DNA of 6,310 nt from Nitrospina sp. (lineage in GTDB: Bacteria > Nitrospinota > Nitrospinia > Nitrospinales > VA-1): the NCBI GenBank assembly GCA_003545625.1, contig DODH01000288.1:1-6310 (forward strand), given 5' to 3'. The notes beneath the pieces are model-generated. The model did no database searches and was not told where the DNA came from. It worked only from the letters and a program-made list of their open reading frames with translations. Within the stretch, counting starts at the first letter, position 1. The number at the start of each line of letters is the position of its first letter. Positions 4,586 to 6,310 of this stretch are shown here, in pieces. The translations under genes were made by a program, and so were the position numbers.

Positions 4586-5368
4586 ATGGACACAAAAAAC
4601 GAATTTATGAAAATCGGCGACAAGATCTTCAAGTCCAGACTGATTGTGGGAACCGGGAAATATAAATCCTTCGATGAAACCCGGCTGGCCATCGAAATTT
4701 CCGGTGCGGAAATTGTGACAGTCGCCGTGCGCCGGATTGAGTTAGACAAAAATAAAGATTCCATACTCAATCACCTCGACCCCAAACGCTATACATTCTT
4801 ACCAAACACAGCAGGATGTTATTCGGTAAAAGATGCAGTGATGACCTGCGAACTGGCACGGGAAGCGGGCCTTGGAAACATCGTCAAGGTGGAGGTCATC
4901 GGAGACGAGAAAACCCTGTTCCCCGATAACGAAGCCACGCTGGAAGCCTCCAAACTGCTGGTCAAGGACGGTTTTCACGTTCTGCCCTATTGCACGGATG
5001 ATGTCGTCCTGTGCAAAAAGCTTGAGGACATCGGTTGCACCGCCGTTATGCCGCTGGCGGCCCCGATCGGCTCCGGTCTTGGCATTCGTAATCCTTACAA
5101 CATTAAACTGATTCTCCAGGCAGTTAAAATTCCGGTCATCATCGACGCCGGGGTGGGCACAGCCTCTGATGCCAGCCGCGCTATGGAACTGGGAGTTGCG
5201 GGAATTTTGATGAACACCGCCATCGCCGGGGCCAAAGACCCGTTAAAAATGGCTCAGGCCATGAAGATGGCGGTTGAGTCCGGCAGGATAGCTTATGAAG
5301 CCGGACGCATCCCGAAAAAACTTTATGCCTCCGCCAGCAGTCCGCTGGACGGTTTGATCGAGCTATAA
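4586..5368 (+). CDS. thiG: Thiazole synthase ThiG
   Basis: ThiG is the TIM-barrel enzyme that condenses 1-deoxyxylulose 5-phosphate, dehydroglycine and the sulfur from ThiS thiocarboxylate into the thiazole phosphate of thiamine, in the cytoplasm. The 260 residues are full length. Recognisable parts are [10 protein letters not shown] (17-26), TVAVRRIEL (45-53), PNTAGCYSV (73-81), the VKVEVIGD strand (100-107) whose Lys101 forms the Schiff base with the sugar, [12 protein letters not shown] (156-167) and the phosphate-binding end [13 protein letters not shown] (184-196) and [11 protein letters not shown] (206-216). ATG at 4586 is preceded by AGGA seven nt upstream. A second ATG at codon 8 is possible but has no such site. 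The gap to thiS is 94 bp and holds a GC-rich hairpin; the next gene begins 5 bp after the stop. No key residue is missing. Confidence 0.97.
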   Translation: MDTKNEFMKIGDKIFKSRLIVGTGKYKSFDETRLAIEISGAEIVTVAVRRIELDKNKDSILNHLDPKRYTFLPNTAGCYSVKDAVMTCELAREAGLGNIVKVEVIGDEKTLFPDNEATLEASKLLVKDGFHVLPYCTDDVVLCKKLEDIGCTAVMPLAAPIGSGLGIRNPYNIKLILQAVKIPVIIDAGVGTASDASRAMELGVAGILMNTAIAGAKDPLKMAQAMKMAVESGRIAYEAGRIPKKLYASASSPLDGLIEL

Positions 5369-5373
5369 CCATC

Positions 5374-6051
5374 ATGATGACTTCAGTCCCTTTCAAGCCA
5401 GTGGAAAAAGTGGAAAAACAGGAATTGGATTTCCTACGCGTTTACCTCATCACCGACCGCAAGCGGATCGGTAAAGACCGGTTCCTGAACGCGGTGGAAG
5501 GAGCGCTCGAAGGCGGTGTGCGCGCCCTGCAAATCCGCGAAAAAGACCTGAACCCGAACGACCTGCTGGCACTGGCCCTTGAAGTCAAATCCATAACAGG
5601 GCGCTACCACGCCAAACTGTTTATCAATGACCGCGCCGATATTGCCGTTATGGCAGGAGCCGATGGCGTGCACCTGACAGAAACCAGCGTTCAAACAGGC
5701 GAGGTCAAAAATAATTTTCCTGGTTTAATCGTTGGGGTCTCTACGCATTCAATAGAAGGAGCGCGTCTTGCCGAAACACAAGGCGCGGATTTCATCACCT
5801 TCAGTCCGATTTATGCAACACCCTCCAAAGCGAATTACGGTCCGCCGCAAGGACTGGACCTGCTCCGGCAAGTCACCCAGGCAGTTCACCTGCCGGTTCT
5901 CGCATTAGGAGGAATTACACCACACCGCGTTCCCGAATGTCTGGAACAGGGGGCCTTCGGGGTCGCCGTGATTTCCGGAATTTGGGACTCGACTCATATA
6001 AAGCAACAATCATCTGAATATACGCAGAATTTTGGAGGAAACTCGTTATGA
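5374..6051 (+). CDS. ThiE/TenI-family protein: thiamine-phosphate synthase or thiazole tautomerase
   Basis: The 225 residues form the ThiE/TenI TIM barrel. Visible motifs are LRVYLITDR (21-29), LQIREKD (52-58, Gln53, Arg55 and Lys57), LFINDRADIA (82-91, Asn85 and Asp86), GVHL (98-101), VGVSTHS (120-126), PIYATPSK (145-152), LALGGIT (176-182) and VAVISGIW (197-204). ThiE joins pyrimidine pyrophosphate and thiazole phosphate; TenI only aromatises the thiazole made by ThiG. Gln, Arg, Lys and Asn-Asp of the ThiE pyrimidine/Mg site are present. The second Mg-binding Asp, found in the GQ-D motif after GVH in ThiE, appears as Ser105, as I recall for TenI. The position next to thiG suits either role. 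About 20 residues precede the barrel. ATG at 5374 follows thiG by 5 bp with no clear Shine-Dalgarno, suggesting coupling. The stop overlaps the thiC start (ATGA). Automated annotation would probably give thiE. Confidence 0.9.
   Translation: MMTSVPFKPVEKVEKQELDFLRVYLITDRKRIGKDRFLNAVEGALEGGVRALQIREKDLNPNDLLALALEVKSITGRYHAKLFINDRADIAVMAGADGVHLTETSVQTGEVKNNFPGLIVGVSTHSIEGARLAETQGADFITFSPIYATPSKANYGPPQGLDLLRQVTQAVHLPVLALGGITPHRVPECLEQGAFGVAVISGIWDSTHIKQQSSEYTQNFGGNSL
6034..6040 (+). promoter_or_regulatory. Strong ribosome binding site of thiC inside the end of the upstream gene
   Basis: GGAGGAA lies 7 nt before the ATG at 6048 and is the best Shine-Dalgarno in the thiamine operon. The other genes of the operon have weak sites, so thiC may be made in larger amounts. 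Confidence 0.8.
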
Positions 6052-6310
6052 CGCAATCAAACTCTAGTGGGAATGGGAACAGCAATGGCAACCGTCATGG
6101 AGCCACCGATGAAAAGGTCGTGATCTCTACCGACCCAATTTCCCCGAACTCTAAAAAAACCTATGTCGCCGGAACCTTGCATCCGGAAATCCAGGTCCCT
6201 TTCCGGGAAATTACTCTTTCCTCCACAGTTGGTGGTAACGGGAATGGCAATGGAAACGGCACGCACGCAGAAAATGATGAAAGTTCCATCCTCGTCTATG
6301 ACACCTCCGG
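6048..6310 (+). CDS. thiC: Phosphomethylpyrimidine synthase ThiC, 5' end only
   Basis: The first 87 codons are present and the frame is open at the right edge. ThiC is a radical-SAM enzyme that rearranges aminoimidazole ribotide into the hydroxymethylpyrimidine phosphate half of thiamine. The segment PNSKKTYVAGTLHPEIQVPF (33-52) followed by REITLSST (53-60) and, after a spacer, ILVYDTSG at the edge matches the conserved ThiC N-terminus. The SAM and iron-sulfur cluster motifs lie in the missing C-terminal part. The start is set by GGAGGAA 7 nt upstream; the ATG overlaps the stop of the ThiE/TenI gene as ATGA, so translation is coupled. Two Asn-Gly rich tracts are unusual: one right after the start (residues 5-15) and one, GGNGNGNGNG (62-71), just before the conserved VYDTSG strand. 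They look like low-complexity insertions in loops. Confidence 0.95.
   Translation, partial: MTQSNSSGNGNSNGNRHGATDEKVVISTDPISPNSKKTYVAGTLHPEIQVPFREITLSSTVGGNGNGNGNGTHAENDESSILVYDTS

Noticed and set aside
1..6310. CRISPR array, transposase, integrase, phage or toxin-antitoxin genes
   Set aside because: No regularly spaced repeats and no proteins of these kinds were found on either strand; the repeated blocks at 2556-2670 are a single inverted pair.

Overview
The window looks like chromosomal DNA of a free-living Gram-negative bacterium. A lipoprotein with a bacterial SH3 domain, TPR proteins, an RsbW/RsbV-type switch pair and a TPP-riboswitch-controlled thiamine operon all fit that. The overall flavour resembles Nitrospinota or deltaproteobacterial-type genomes, but this is only an impression from the protein sequences and needs a search. 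No phage, transposase, CRISPR array, tRNA or rRNA gene is visible.

Left part (1-3880), all on the minus strand, read right to left. First comes a TPR lipoprotein with an SH3b tail (2693-3880). Then there is a 255-bp gap holding an inverted-repeat element and a good promoter. This leads into a two-gene switch module: a GHKL serine kinase/anti-sigma-type protein (1994-2437) and a STAS-domain antagonist (1655-1990), 3 bp apart. A structured 187-bp gap follows. It precedes a five-repeat TPR protein (775-1467) and, 6 bp further on, an integral membrane glycosyltransferase-like protein that runs off the left edge (1-768).

Centre (3881-4287). A divergent promoter region carries two back-to-back -35 boxes. 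To the right lies a complete TPP riboswitch whose expression platform can be read in the sequence: an intrinsic terminator and a competing antiterminator that uses the 3' strand of P1. About 190 bp of further leader follows.

Right part (4288-6310), plus strand: thiS, thiG, a thiE/tenI-family gene and the 5' end of thiC. The operon makes both halves of thiamine. ThiS donates sulfur and ThiG builds the thiazole. ThiC makes the pyrimidine. The ThiE/TenI protein either joins them or aromatises the thiazole. thiF and a glycine or tyrosine oxidase gene (thiO or thiH), which the pathway also needs, are not in the window.

No wholly new system is evident. The points most worth a second look are the extra Ile after the Gly-Gly tail of ThiS, the TenI-like substitution in the ThiE-family protein, the Asn-Gly tracts in the ThiC N-terminus, the competing hairpins in front of the TPR gene, and the inverted-repeat element at 2556-2670.
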